Below the pieces are notes generated by a model, which worked only from the letters and a program-made list of their open reading frames with translations, searched no databases and was not told the origin of the DNA. A stretch of DNA of 34,668 bases from an uncultured Vampirovibrio sp. (lineage in GTDB: Bacteria; Cyanobacteriota; Vampirovibrionia; Gastranaerophilales; Gastranaerophilaceae), in the NCBI GenBank assembly GCA_910577635.1, contig CAJTNR010000022.1, positions 1 through 34,668 of the forward strand, read 5' to 3'. This document shows positions 21,233 to 29,424 of the stretch, piece by piece (position 1 is the first letter of the stretch; each line of letters begins with the position of its first letter). The translations under genes and the position numbers were made by a program.

Positions 21233-24106
21233 CTAAGCAAGTGAGAAAATTTCATAAATTTCATCATCTGATAATTCAGTGATTGTTTTTTCTCCTTCAA
21301 AAACCGCAGCATTTGCAAGTTCTCTTTTATCTTTTATAATTTTGTCAATTTTTTCTTCAAAAGTAGATAAAGTTACAAACCTATGGATCATAACGTTTTT
21401 ATTCTGTCCGATTCTATAGGTTCTATCAGTTGCCTGGTCTTCAACTGCCGGATTCCACCATAAATCATAATGAATTACATTAGTTGCGCTTGTAAGGTTC
21501 AAACCCAGACCCCCGGCTTTTAAGGATAGAATCATTATTTTTGATTCAATATCCTGCTGGAATTTTTTAATAATATCTTCTCTTTGTTTAACATTCAAGC
21601 TCCCGTGGAAAAATAAAGGAGTCTGGCTCAGTTCCTGGATAATAATATTCTCTAAAATTGTACCCATTTCTTTATATTGCGTAAAAATAAGCACTTTTTC
21701 TTCATTATCTAAGATATTGCTTAGGATATCTATTAATTTTTGAGTTTTTCCAGATGCATTAGCTGACATATCCCCGTGTTTTAGGAAATGGTAAGGGTGA
21801 TTGCAAATCTGTTTTAAGTTTGTTATAAGTTTAAAAATTGCACCTCGTCTATTCATTCTTGATTCAGATTTGGTTATTGACTCCATTGATTCATTAAGTA
21901 TTCTTTCATAAAGAGCTACTTGAGGTTTAGTTAGATAGCAAAAATCATCCAAGACAACTTTTTCAGGGAGATCTGAAATTATTGTTTTATCTGTTTTTAA
22001 ACGTCTTAGCATAAAGGGGCTTATTGCTTTTTTAAGCTTTTGGGCTCTTGATAGTTCTTTAAATCTTTCAATTGGAATTGAGTAGTTTTTGCTAAAATCT
22101 ACTAAAGAACCTAAATAACCTTTATTTATAAAGTCAAAAATACTCCATAGCTCACTTAGGCGGTTTTCAACAGGGGTGCCTGTCATTGCAACTTTCATAT
22201 TAGCGCTTATTGCTTTAATAGCCTGAGTTTGACTCGTTGAAGGATTTTTAATGTTTTGCGCTTCATCAATTATTAGAATATCCCAATTGTTTTTCTTAAA
22301 CTTCTCAAGGTCAATTCTAAGAATAGCATAGGTTGTAAGAATGACATCGCAATCAAGAGAAAATTCTCTGTTGAATCCGTGGTAAATAAGGGTTTTAAGG
22401 GAAGGAGAGAATGTATTAAGCTCCCTTTTCCAGTTACCCATTAAGGTTGTAGGACAAACAACAAGGGCTGGTTTTTTGAGCCTTTTTTCTTCTTTTAATT
22501 TTAAGATTAAACTAATAACCTGGATTGTTTTACCAAGACCCATATCATCTGCTATACAACAGCCAAAACCTTTGTTAATATTGGTATAAAGCCACCTGTA
22601 GCCGACTTGTTGATATGCTCTTAGAGTCCCTTTTAACCCTTTAGGAAGTTCAATATCTTCAACTTTAGTAAAATCAGATATGACTCTTGCAAATGCTGAA
22701 TCGTAGTCAAAATCATAATCATCAATTTTTCCAGACAGAGCATTATGCAAAAGCTGCATTTTATTAACGGTCAAATTAGGCGATTTTTCAAGTTTTTCTA
22801 ATAGCTTTTCTGTTTCTTCTTTATCAATTAGAATATACTTTTCTTTGTATTGAATTAACCCTTGGGAGTTTTTAGCTAATTCTCTAAATTCTTGTGCTGA
22901 TATCTTCTCATTATCCCCTAAGGCAATTTCGATTTTAAAATTCATGATTTCATCAAGAGAAATAGTTGATCCTGAAGGGTTTTTAAGCAGTTCTTTAAGG
23001 TCTTGCAGCCTGTTTTCTTTAATTTTAGCATTAATTGAAGCCCTTGGGATAATTACATTGTCTAAACCTTCGGGAAGATTGACTTCCATGCCTGCTTGGG
23101 ATAAGTAAAAACTAATTTGTGTTATAAGTTTATAAACACCTGATAAATCAAGTTCCATTGTGACATCATCTAAGTCTTCAATGTATTTAGTTGCCCAGTT
23201 TATCTGTTTTTCGATTAATATTTTATCCGAAGAGGATAAGTCTTCAAGTGCAATAATTCTATTCTCGTTTTTATCCTTGGCAAGAATCCTTAATAAAAAC
23301 TTATCGCTATTCAGTTTTTCAATATTGAAAACAGGGATAATACTATAGGTCCCAAGGCTCATCTCATCAAACCAGCTTTGAATATCAGAGGCTAAATCCA
23401 CCCCTTTAACTATCCTTTTTTGAATACTGTTTTTAACAAGATAAACAGCTGCCTTTAAGTCTTTAAAACGGTGATGTTTTACATTAAGAAAAGTAAAAAT
23501 AAGATAGTTTAAGTATCTTTCAATTAATTTTTTGGTTGTTTCTTTATCTATAATGTCGTTTTCAAGATACAAACTGTAAGCTTTAAGAAAATCTTTATTC
23601 TCAAAATACAGCTCCCAAAAAACACTGAAAGAATCTTTTTTAAAATTCACTGCAGGAATAAAGTGGAGTTTTTCAACAGCTTTTTTAACGAATTGCACAA
23701 GAGAAAAGTAGAACTTGTAACTTTCCGTACAATCGGACAAATCAAGGTTTTCATCCACTCCTGTTAAGTATTCAAAAAACATATCAAAGGTAATTTTGTA
23801 TCCATAATAATTTCCTTCATACTGAGGGCGGAGACGATACAAAGAGCCTTTTTGCTTTAAGTAATAATCAAAATTATAAGGAGGAGTTATAAAAACCCCG
23901 TCTTGTTCAAGTCTTATTTCAGTCTGCCTTAGAATCGGATTTTTAGTGTCGAAAGTGTCTGGAAATTCTTCTTCTATTAGTTCATATATTAAAGATAGGG
24001 TGTATCTAAAATCCTTATTCTTTTGAGAGTAGGGATTCTGGTCCAGATTCAAAAGCAGTTTTTCTATGCTGTTTTTCTTAAAACTCAAATTAAATTTCAT
24101 ATCCAT
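21233..24106 (-). CDS. SNF2-family DNA-dependent ATPase/helicase (HepA-like)
   Basis: 957 residues. A large N-terminal region (about 1-480) typical of bacterial SNF2 proteins is followed by the motor: motif Q/I with GTLRAYQQVGYRWL and ADDMGLGKT (about residue 520), motif II DEAQ (about 614), motif III TGTPVENRLSELW (about 645). In the second RecA domain come LIFTQYKEM (about 805), LKAGGLGLNLTSA and the motif VI QATDRTYRIGQ (about 898). Such enzymes move on double-stranded DNA or remodel protein-DNA complexes; RapA/HepA acts on RNA polymerase. The specific partner is unknown. TAGAAT ends 6 nt before the ATG, and there is no ribosome-binding site. It is divergent from ricT. Confidence 0.93.
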   Translation of the reverse strand: MDMKFNLSFKKNSIEKLLLNLDQNPYSQKNKDFRYTLSLIYELIEEEFPDTFDTKNPILRQTEIRLEQDGVFITPPYNFDYYLKQKGSLYRLRPQYEGNYYGYKITFDMFFEYLTGVDENLDLSDCTESYKFYFSLVQFVKKAVEKLHFIPAVNFKKDSFSVFWELYFENKDFLKAYSLYLENDIIDKETTKKLIERYLNYLIFTFLNVKHHRFKDLKAAVYLVKNSIQKRIVKGVDLASDIQSWFDEMSLGTYSIIPVFNIEKLNSDKFLLRILAKDKNENRIIALEDLSSSDKILIEKQINWATKYIEDLDDVTMELDLSGVYKLITQISFYLSQAGMEVNLPEGLDNVIIPRASINAKIKENRLQDLKELLKNPSGSTISLDEIMNFKIEIALGDNEKISAQEFRELAKNSQGLIQYKEKYILIDKEETEKLLEKLEKSPNLTVNKMQLLHNALSGKIDDYDFDYDSAFARVISDFTKVEDIELPKGLKGTLRAYQQVGYRWLYTNINKGFGCCIADDMGLGKTIQVISLILKLKEEKRLKKPALVVCPTTLMGNWKRELNTFSPSLKTLIYHGFNREFSLDCDVILTTYAILRIDLEKFKKNNWDILIIDEAQNIKNPSTSQTQAIKAISANMKVAMTGTPVENRLSELWSIFDFINKGYLGSLVDFSKNYSIPIERFKELSRAQKLKKAISPFMLRRLKTDKTIISDLPEKVVLDDFCYLTKPQVALYERILNESMESITKSESRMNRRGAIFKLITNLKQICNHPYHFLKHGDMSANASGKTQKLIDILSNILDNEEKVLIFTQYKEMGTILENIIIQELSQTPLFFHGSLNVKQREDIIKKFQQDIESKIMILSLKAGGLGLNLTSATNVIHYDLWWNPAVEDQATDRTYRIGQNKNVMIHRFVTLSTFEEKIDKIIKDKRELANAAVFEGEKTITELSDDEIYEIFSLA

Positions 24107-24158
24107 TTGAATATTCTATTATAAAAGTTTTTAATTTAAAAGAGTTATTGAAAAAATT

Positions 24159-24186
24159 TTGATATAAATCAGTTTTTCGATATAAT
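24159..24186 (+). promoter_or_regulatory. promoter of ricT, leaderless type
   Basis: TTGATA (24159-24164), 16 bp, TATAAT (24181-24186), then 6 nt to the ATG at 24193. Transcription should start at or next to the start codon. Confidence 0.65.
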
Positions 24187-24192
24187 TATAGT

Positions 24193-25107
24193 ATGAAATT
24201 TGCAATAAGGATAATTAAAAATCAATTCCACCCTCTAAAAGTGCCTGATAACGCTAATATCAAACACGGTCAATACGTTTTAGTAAGAACCGACAAGGGT
24301 GAAGAAGTTTTCAAGGTTTTTTTAGTCAATGAACAAATTCAGCGTTTATGGGAAAAACACACTCCTGAAGCGCTTTGCATTATTCGAATTTTGAATGACG
24401 AGGATTTAAAAACATACGAAGAACAAAAAAAACTTGAAGTTGAAGCTTTTTACAAATGCCGCGATTTGGCACTTAAGCGCCATCTGGTAATGAAATTTAC
24501 CCAGGCAAGATATACATTTGATAGAAAAAAAATTACTTTTTATTATACAGCTCCCGAACGGGTTGATTTTAGAGAACTTTTAAAAGACTTAACCCAGGAA
24601 TTTAAAAGAGTAAGAATTGACTTGCGCCATATTGGAGTAAGGGATGAAACCTCAATCCTTCAAGGACAGGGGATCTGCGGTCAGGATTACTGCTGCTGCC
24701 GGTTTTTAAAAAAGTTTGAACCGGTCAATACAAAACTTGCTAAAGACCAGGGAATCCCTATTACTCCAGGCAAAATTACAGGAGCGTGCGGAAGATTGTT
24801 GTGTTGTTTAAACTATGAATACAAAAACTACATTGACGCAGCAAAAACCCTTCCTCCTGTGGGTTCTGGTGTTATGACCCCGGATGGCGTCGGCCGGGTC
24901 TTTATGGTTAATTTCCTAAAAAAATCATTGAGCGTAAAGTTAGAAGATGGAAAAATCAAAGAATATCAAAAACAAGATATTGAAATGATAGATGGTGAAG
25001 TTAATATCGATATTGATATTAACAACAACCTGTCTTATCAGGAAGATGAAGTTGTTGATATTAAATCTTTAGAAGATGATAAGAACTCATCAACAGGGAA
25101 TATTTAG
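24193..25107 (+). CDS. ricT: PSP1-domain protein RicT (YaaT)
   Basis: 304 residues. The PSP1 region spans about 60-150 (FTQARYTFDRKKITFYYTAPERVDFRELLKDL, RIDLRHIGVRDET). The Cys cluster of the family follows: C162, C167-C169 and C199, C204, C205 in GICGQDYCCCRF and GACGRLLCCLNYEY. In Bacillus RicT joins RicA and RicF in a complex carrying iron-sulfur clusters that steers RNase Y mRNA processing and development. The C-terminal 55 residues are acidic and variable. The mRNA appears leaderless. It heads a likely operon with rsfS (15 bp later), nadK and recN. Confidence 0.9.
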   Translation: MKFAIRIIKNQFHPLKVPDNANIKHGQYVLVRTDKGEEVFKVFLVNEQIQRLWEKHTPEALCIIRILNDEDLKTYEEQKKLEVEAFYKCRDLALKRHLVMKFTQARYTFDRKKITFYYTAPERVDFRELLKDLTQEFKRVRIDLRHIGVRDETSILQGQGICGQDYCCCRFLKKFEPVNTKLAKDQGIPITPGKITGACGRLLCCLNYEYKNYIDAAKTLPPVGSGVMTPDGVGRVFMVNFLKKSLSVKLEDGKIKEYQKQDIEMIDGEVNIDIDINNNLSYQEDEVVDIKSLEDDKNSSTGNI

Positions 25108-25122
25108 TTTTAGTGAGGTTTT

Positions 25123-25518
25123 ATGGAAATAGATAGTGAAAAATTAGCTTCAGTTGCAGCAAGAATCCTGGACGACAATAAAGCGCAGGATATTGTAATT
25201 CTTAATGTTTCCAATGTTTGTTCTCTATCCGATTACTTTATTATTGCAACTGGTTCTTCAACTACTCATATAAAAGCATTAAGTGAAACTTTAAAGAAAA
25301 AAATTAAAGATATTTACAAAAGGCTCCCGATGAAAGCCGAAATTGAAGGACAAAACCGCTGGAATTTATTAGATTATGGAGAAATTGTCGTTCATATAAT
25401 GCATAAAGTAGAAAGAGACAACTACAAAATTGAAAAATTCTGGTCGCATGCTATGATTCTAGATAGAGAAATTTGGGAAGAGAACTCAAAAGAGTATTCT
25501 TTGTATGAAAAAAAATAG
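25123..25518 (+). CDS. rsfS: ribosome silencing factor RsfS
   Basis: 131 residues, normal length. The family signatures are DIVILNVSNVCSLSDYFIIATGSS, AEIEGQNRWNLLDYGEIVVHIM and the closing Y-KIEKFW. RsfS binds ribosomal protein L14 (uL14) and blocks joining of the subunits when nutrients are short. A GTGAGG lies before the ATG. Its last 14 bp overlap the start of nadK, so translation is coupled. Placement between ricT and nadK fits a housekeeping operon on RNA, translation and cofactor upkeep. Confidence 0.95.
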   Translation: MEIDSEKLASVAARILDDNKAQDIVILNVSNVCSLSDYFIIATGSSTTHIKALSETLKKKIKDIYKRLPMKAEIEGQNRWNLLDYGEIVVHIMHKVERDNYKIEKFWSHAMILDREIWEENSKEYSLYEKK

Positions 25519-26302
25519 CTTAAAAAAAACAGGAATAATTTATAATTCAGATATTAAAGAGGCTTATAATCTTGCTAATATAATTAATGAAAAAATTGAA
25601 GATTCTTTGGTTTTTTCAATTGATAATTTATCAGCAGATATCAACCTTGCTATGGTTATCGGAGGGGATGGGACCTTTCTTCGTGCTGCAAGATACTATT
25701 GTCATTATTCAATTCCAATTATCGGTTTTAATGTCGGAAGACTGGGTTTTTTAGCACAGGCAAACCCAAAAGAACTCAATAGCGTTATTGAAAAGCTAAA
25801 AAACGAGGATTATTCAATTGAGAATCGATTAATGCTCAGCTACAATAATAACAATGCTCTTAATGATATTGTTATTAAAGGAAAAAACCCGACAAGAACT
25901 TCCACTCTTAATTTATTCATAAACGATAAACTTTTGTGTTCCTATGTTGCCGACGGATTAATAATTTCAACCCCGACAGGCTCAACCGCCTATTCTTTAT
26001 CAGCCGGAGGTCCTATAATTGCACCGACTCTTGAATGTTTGACAATTGTCCCGATTTGTCCTCATACGCTCAATACAAGACCTATTGTTGTTTTAGCGGA
26101 TGAAAAAATTACAATAAAAAACCAGGAAAACGAGAATTTAAACGTTGTATTAGATGGACAAGTAAACTGTGAAGCAGATTGTGAGGTAACAATTGAAAAA
26201 AACAAAAACTATGCTAAACTTTTAATTCTTAATAAGCAAAAAGATAAATTTTATGATATTTTAAAAGAAAAACTCTACTGGTCAACACCTATAAAAAAAT
26301 AA
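25505..26302 (+). CDS. nadK: NAD kinase
   Basis: 265 residues. It phosphorylates NAD to NADP in the cytoplasm. The catalytic GGDGT lies at residues 53-57 (VIGGDGTFLRAAR), the NAD-binding GFNVGRLGFLAQ follows, and the second signature TPTGSTAYSLSAGGPI is at about 157-172. Next come the conserved PICPHTLNTRPIVV and VVLDGQ. The start overlaps rsfS by 14 bp and recN begins 4 bp after the stop, so the three are one unit. Length and motifs look intact. Confidence 0.95.
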   Translation: MKKNSLKKTGIIYNSDIKEAYNLANIINEKIEDSLVFSIDNLSADINLAMVIGGDGTFLRAARYYCHYSIPIIGFNVGRLGFLAQANPKELNSVIEKLKNEDYSIENRLMLSYNNNNALNDIVIKGKNPTRTSTLNLFINDKLLCSYVADGLIISTPTGSTAYSLSAGGPIIAPTLECLTIVPICPHTLNTRPIVVLADEKITIKNQENENLNVVLDGQVNCEADCEVTIEKNKNYAKLLILNKQKDKFYDILKEKLYWSTPIKK

Positions 26303-26306
26303 GCAA

Positions 26307-27902
26307 ATGTTAAAGTCATTATCAATTAAAAATTTCATACTAATTAAAGAAGCAAACCTCGAATTCACAAAAGGCTTTAATGTACTATGCGGAGAAACCG
26401 GAGCCGGCAAAAGCATTATTATTAAAGCACTTGATTGTGTTTTAGGAGCAAAAATTGAAAAAACAATGATTCTTGATTCAAAAAATCCCTGCTATATTGA
26501 AGCAGTTTTTGAAAAAGAAGGGGTTGAAACTGTTATATCAAGACAAACAAGTGCTCAAAGTAAGTTTCGAATAGACGGAGTCTTAGTTTCAAGCGATGAA
26601 GTTAAGGAACTTAGAAGTTCTTTAGTTGATATTCATTCACAGCATCAAACTTATTCTTATATGGCTCAAAAACACCATATCAAGCTTTTAGATGACTATA
26701 TTACAAAAATTGATCCTTGTTATATTGAACTAATAAAAACTTATAAATCAACTTATCTTGAGTTTAGAGAAACTGAAAAAAAACTTAAATTCTTAAAGGA
26801 AAACTACCTTAACAATCAAAAAGAGATTGATTTTTTAACCTTTCAGCTAAAAGAGCTGGATGATGCTCAAGTTAGACAAAACGAAGAAGAAGAACTTCAA
26901 GAAGAGCTCAATATCCTATCTAATATTCAAGTTCTAAAAGACGACAGCTACTCTTGTTATTATGCGCTATCCGGGGATAATCAAAGCATTATTGAAGCAT
27001 TAGGAAAAATAAAGTATAGTTTATCTAGTTTAGTTGAACTTGATAAGAATTTACAAGAGCCCTTAAATTCTCTTTTTGATTCAATTGAAAACTTAAAAGA
27101 CAGTGCTAATTATATAAGAGATTATTCATATTCTCTTGAATTTAACCCTCAAAGACTGGATGAATTGAACGAAAGGGTTTCTTTAATTCAAAAACTTAAA
27201 AGAAAGTATGGTCCTGATTTAGATTCAATTCGAAGTGAAATTGAACAAAAATTGAACTCTTTAATCGCGGGGGACAATAACCTTGAAACGATTGAAAAAA
27301 ACTATGAAAATTTACTGGAGCAAGTTGAGCTTCTTGGTATAAAAATCAGTGAATATCGAAAAAAACACGCGCTTGATTTATCAAAACTAATTGAAGGAAA
27401 ACTAAAAAACCTTGAACTTAAAGAAGCAGTGTTTGAAGCAGGTGTAGAAGATTGTCAAAAAAACGAATCAGGACAGAATAAGGTTGAATTCTTAATTTCA
27501 ACCAATAAGAATAAAAAACCTCTTCCTTTGGCTAAAATTGCTTCAGGAGGAGAAATATCAAGAGTGATGCTTGCTCTAAAATCTGTTTTTTGTCTTGTTG
27601 ATAATTGTAATACAGTTATTTTTGATGAAATCGATACTGGAATTTCAGGTGTTACCTCAGGAGCTGTTGCTCAATCAATTGTTGAGCTTTCTCAATCAAC
27701 CCAAATTATATCAATCACCCACCAGCCGATAATTGCAGCAAAAGCGGATAATTTTATCTGGGTTGAAAAAAACCACAAAGAATCAACCCAAATTAAAATT
27801 GAAATACTAGATAAACAAAGAAAACTTGAAGCATTAGCTATAATTGCAAGCGGGGAAGTGAGTCAAAAAACTCTGGATTTTGCTTCAACCTTACTTAGCT
27901 AA
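26307..27902 (+). CDS. recN: DNA repair protein RecN
   Basis: 531 residues, slightly shorter than most RecN. This SMC-like ATPase acts early in double-strand-break repair. The Walker A motif is CGETGAGKS (28-36), the head continues through RIDGVLVSSDEV and DIHSQHQTYSY (Q-loop region), and a long coiled coil covers about residues 145-380 with its break near the middle. The C-terminal head has the ABC signature KIASGGEISRVMLAL, Walker B NTVIFDEIDTGISG and the switch ISITHQPIIAAKAD. It is last in the ricT operon and its final 12 bp overlap the end of dnaA on the opposite strand. Confidence 0.95.
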   Translation: MLKSLSIKNFILIKEANLEFTKGFNVLCGETGAGKSIIIKALDCVLGAKIEKTMILDSKNPCYIEAVFEKEGVETVISRQTSAQSKFRIDGVLVSSDEVKELRSSLVDIHSQHQTYSYMAQKHHIKLLDDYITKIDPCYIELIKTYKSTYLEFRETEKKLKFLKENYLNNQKEIDFLTFQLKELDDAQVRQNEEEELQEELNILSNIQVLKDDSYSCYYALSGDNQSIIEALGKIKYSLSSLVELDKNLQEPLNSLFDSIENLKDSANYIRDYSYSLEFNPQRLDELNERVSLIQKLKRKYGPDLDSIRSEIEQKLNSLIAGDNNLETIEKNYENLLEQVELLGIKISEYRKKHALDLSKLIEGKLKNLELKEAVFEAGVEDCQKNESGQNKVEFLISTNKNKKPLPLAKIASGGEISRVMLALKSVFCLVDNCNTVIFDEIDTGISGVTSGAVAQSIVELSQSTQIISITHQPIIAAKADNFIWVEKNHKESTQIKIEILDKQRKLEALAIIASGEVSQKTLDFASTLLS

Positions 27903-29285
27903 TAAATTCTTAAGTTCCTCTGTAACAATCTGCATTGCTTTATTAACTGCGATATCTTTTTTTAGTTTTTCGTGCTGGTACATTATTGTTGTGTGGTTTT
28001 TTTGAAATTCCTTAGCGAGCATAGGATAGCTTAAATTCAACAGTTCTCTTGATAGATAAATTGCATATTTTCTTGCATTAACAACCTCTTTTGCTCTTGC
28101 TGAGGATAGAATTTCTTCTTTATCGATTGAAAAGTATCGAGCACAGGTTTCAAGGATATCTGCTATTGTAATTTGTTTTTTAATCTTATCCAATTCCAAA
28201 AACTCAACTGTTTTATCAACCGTAAGTTCCACCCCTTCAATAGATGCCAGCGCACTTGCTTTATTGTATGCACCTTCAAGTTCACGGATATTTGTTTTAT
28301 AAGTTTGAGCCAAAAAAAGCGCAACTTCATTGCTTATTGGGAAGTTTGAGAGGATAGCGTGGTGTTTTATAATTTCTGCTCTTGTTTGTAAATCAGGAAT
28401 TGTAATTTGAGCTTCAATTCCCCACTCGAATCTGCTTCTTAGTCTATCAGGAATAAGTTCAAATGCGCTTAATGGTCTATCTGAAGCAAAAACAATCTGT
28501 TTTCCTGCATGGTATAAGGCATCAAAGGTGTTAAAGATTTCTTCTTCTGTTCTTTTTTTCCCTTCAATCCACTGGATATCATCAATAAGCAAAACATCAA
28601 CGGATCTGTGCATTTGTCTAAATTTTCTCATTTTTTCATTCAAATCCAGAGTGTTTTTACAAGTATTTAAAGATTCAATTAATTTGTTTCCAAACTCTTC
28701 GGCTTTTGTGTATCTTATTTTTAAATTAGGAAAATTTCTTAGTATCTTGTGTCCGATTGCTTGCATTAAGTGCGTTTTTCCAAGTCCGACAGAACCTGAT
28801 ATAAACAAAGGATTATACTTTTGCCCCGGAGATTCAGCAATCAGCTGCGCTATTCTATAAGCGAATTTAGAATTTTCTCCTTCTATAAAATTTTCAAAAG
28901 TATACTTTAAATTGAGCCCGCAGAATGAGTGCATCTGCGCTAAATCTTCCATTTTTCTAGCGGTTTCAATGTGGCTTTTTTCATCAACTGTTTGTTTTAT
29001 AGGCTTTTTTTTAGTTTTTAAACTTTCGTCTAATACAAATCTAACCGCTCTTTTTAAATTTGTAACTTCAAAAAAAGTCTCCTCAATTTCCTTTAAGTGT
29101 TTCTGCTGCAGCACCTGGATTCCAAAGCTTTGGGAGCTTTTAATAAGAAAAATTCCATTGTTTTCTTCACTAAAAGGCAATGCCGGTTCAAGGGACATTA
29201 TCCAGGGTTTAACAAAGCCTGGGAGCCTTTTTTCAAGCTCTATTAAAAATTTATTCCATAATTCTATATCTTTTTTATCTAACAC
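27891..29285 (-). CDS. dnaA: replication initiator DnaA
   Basis: 464 residues starting at GTG with AAGG 10 nt upstream. Domain I (about 1-85) binds helicase and partners, and domain II is short. Domain III is the AAA+ core: the segment after FENFIEGENSKFAYRIAQ, Walker A SGSVGLGKTH, Walker B DVLLIDDIQ, sensor I FASDRP and arginine-rich LRSRFEWG. Domain IV should read DnaA boxes, but its signature is altered: FQKNHTTIMYQHEKL in place of the usual GGRDHTTV.HA.EK (Asn430 for Asp, Lys for Arg). No dnaN follows and no cluster of DnaA boxes is visible nearby, so the origin is probably elsewhere. Confidence 0.93.
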   Translation of the reverse strand: MLDKKDIELWNKFLIELEKRLPGFVKPWIMSLEPALPFSEENNGIFLIKSSQSFGIQVLQQKHLKEIEETFFEVTNLKRAVRFVLDESLKTKKKPIKQTVDEKSHIETARKMEDLAQMHSFCGLNLKYTFENFIEGENSKFAYRIAQLIAESPGQKYNPLFISGSVGLGKTHLMQAIGHKILRNFPNLKIRYTKAEEFGNKLIESLNTCKNTLDLNEKMRKFRQMHRSVDVLLIDDIQWIEGKKRTEEEIFNTFDALYHAGKQIVFASDRPLSAFELIPDRLRSRFEWGIEAQITIPDLQTRAEIIKHHAILSNFPISNEVALFLAQTYKTNIRELEGAYNKASALASIEGVELTVDKTVEFLELDKIKKQITIADILETCARYFSIDKEEILSSARAKEVVNARKYAIYLSRELLNLSYPMLAKEFQKNHTTIMYQHEKLKKDIAVNKAMQIVTEELKNLLAK

Positions 29286-29424
29286 AAGTTCTAACCTTAA
29301 AAAGCATGACTTTTGAGTATTATTTTACTATAAACAAACACTGTAGTAAAATGGTTTATGGTAATATTACTAATTAAAAAAATAATTTGAATTAATATAA
29401 TAATTATAAAAATAAAGGAAACTT

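Noticed and set aside
29286..29424. Intergenic region upstream of dnaA as replication origin
   Set aside because: No classical DnaA boxes and no dnaN neighbour; AT-richness alone is not informative in this genome.
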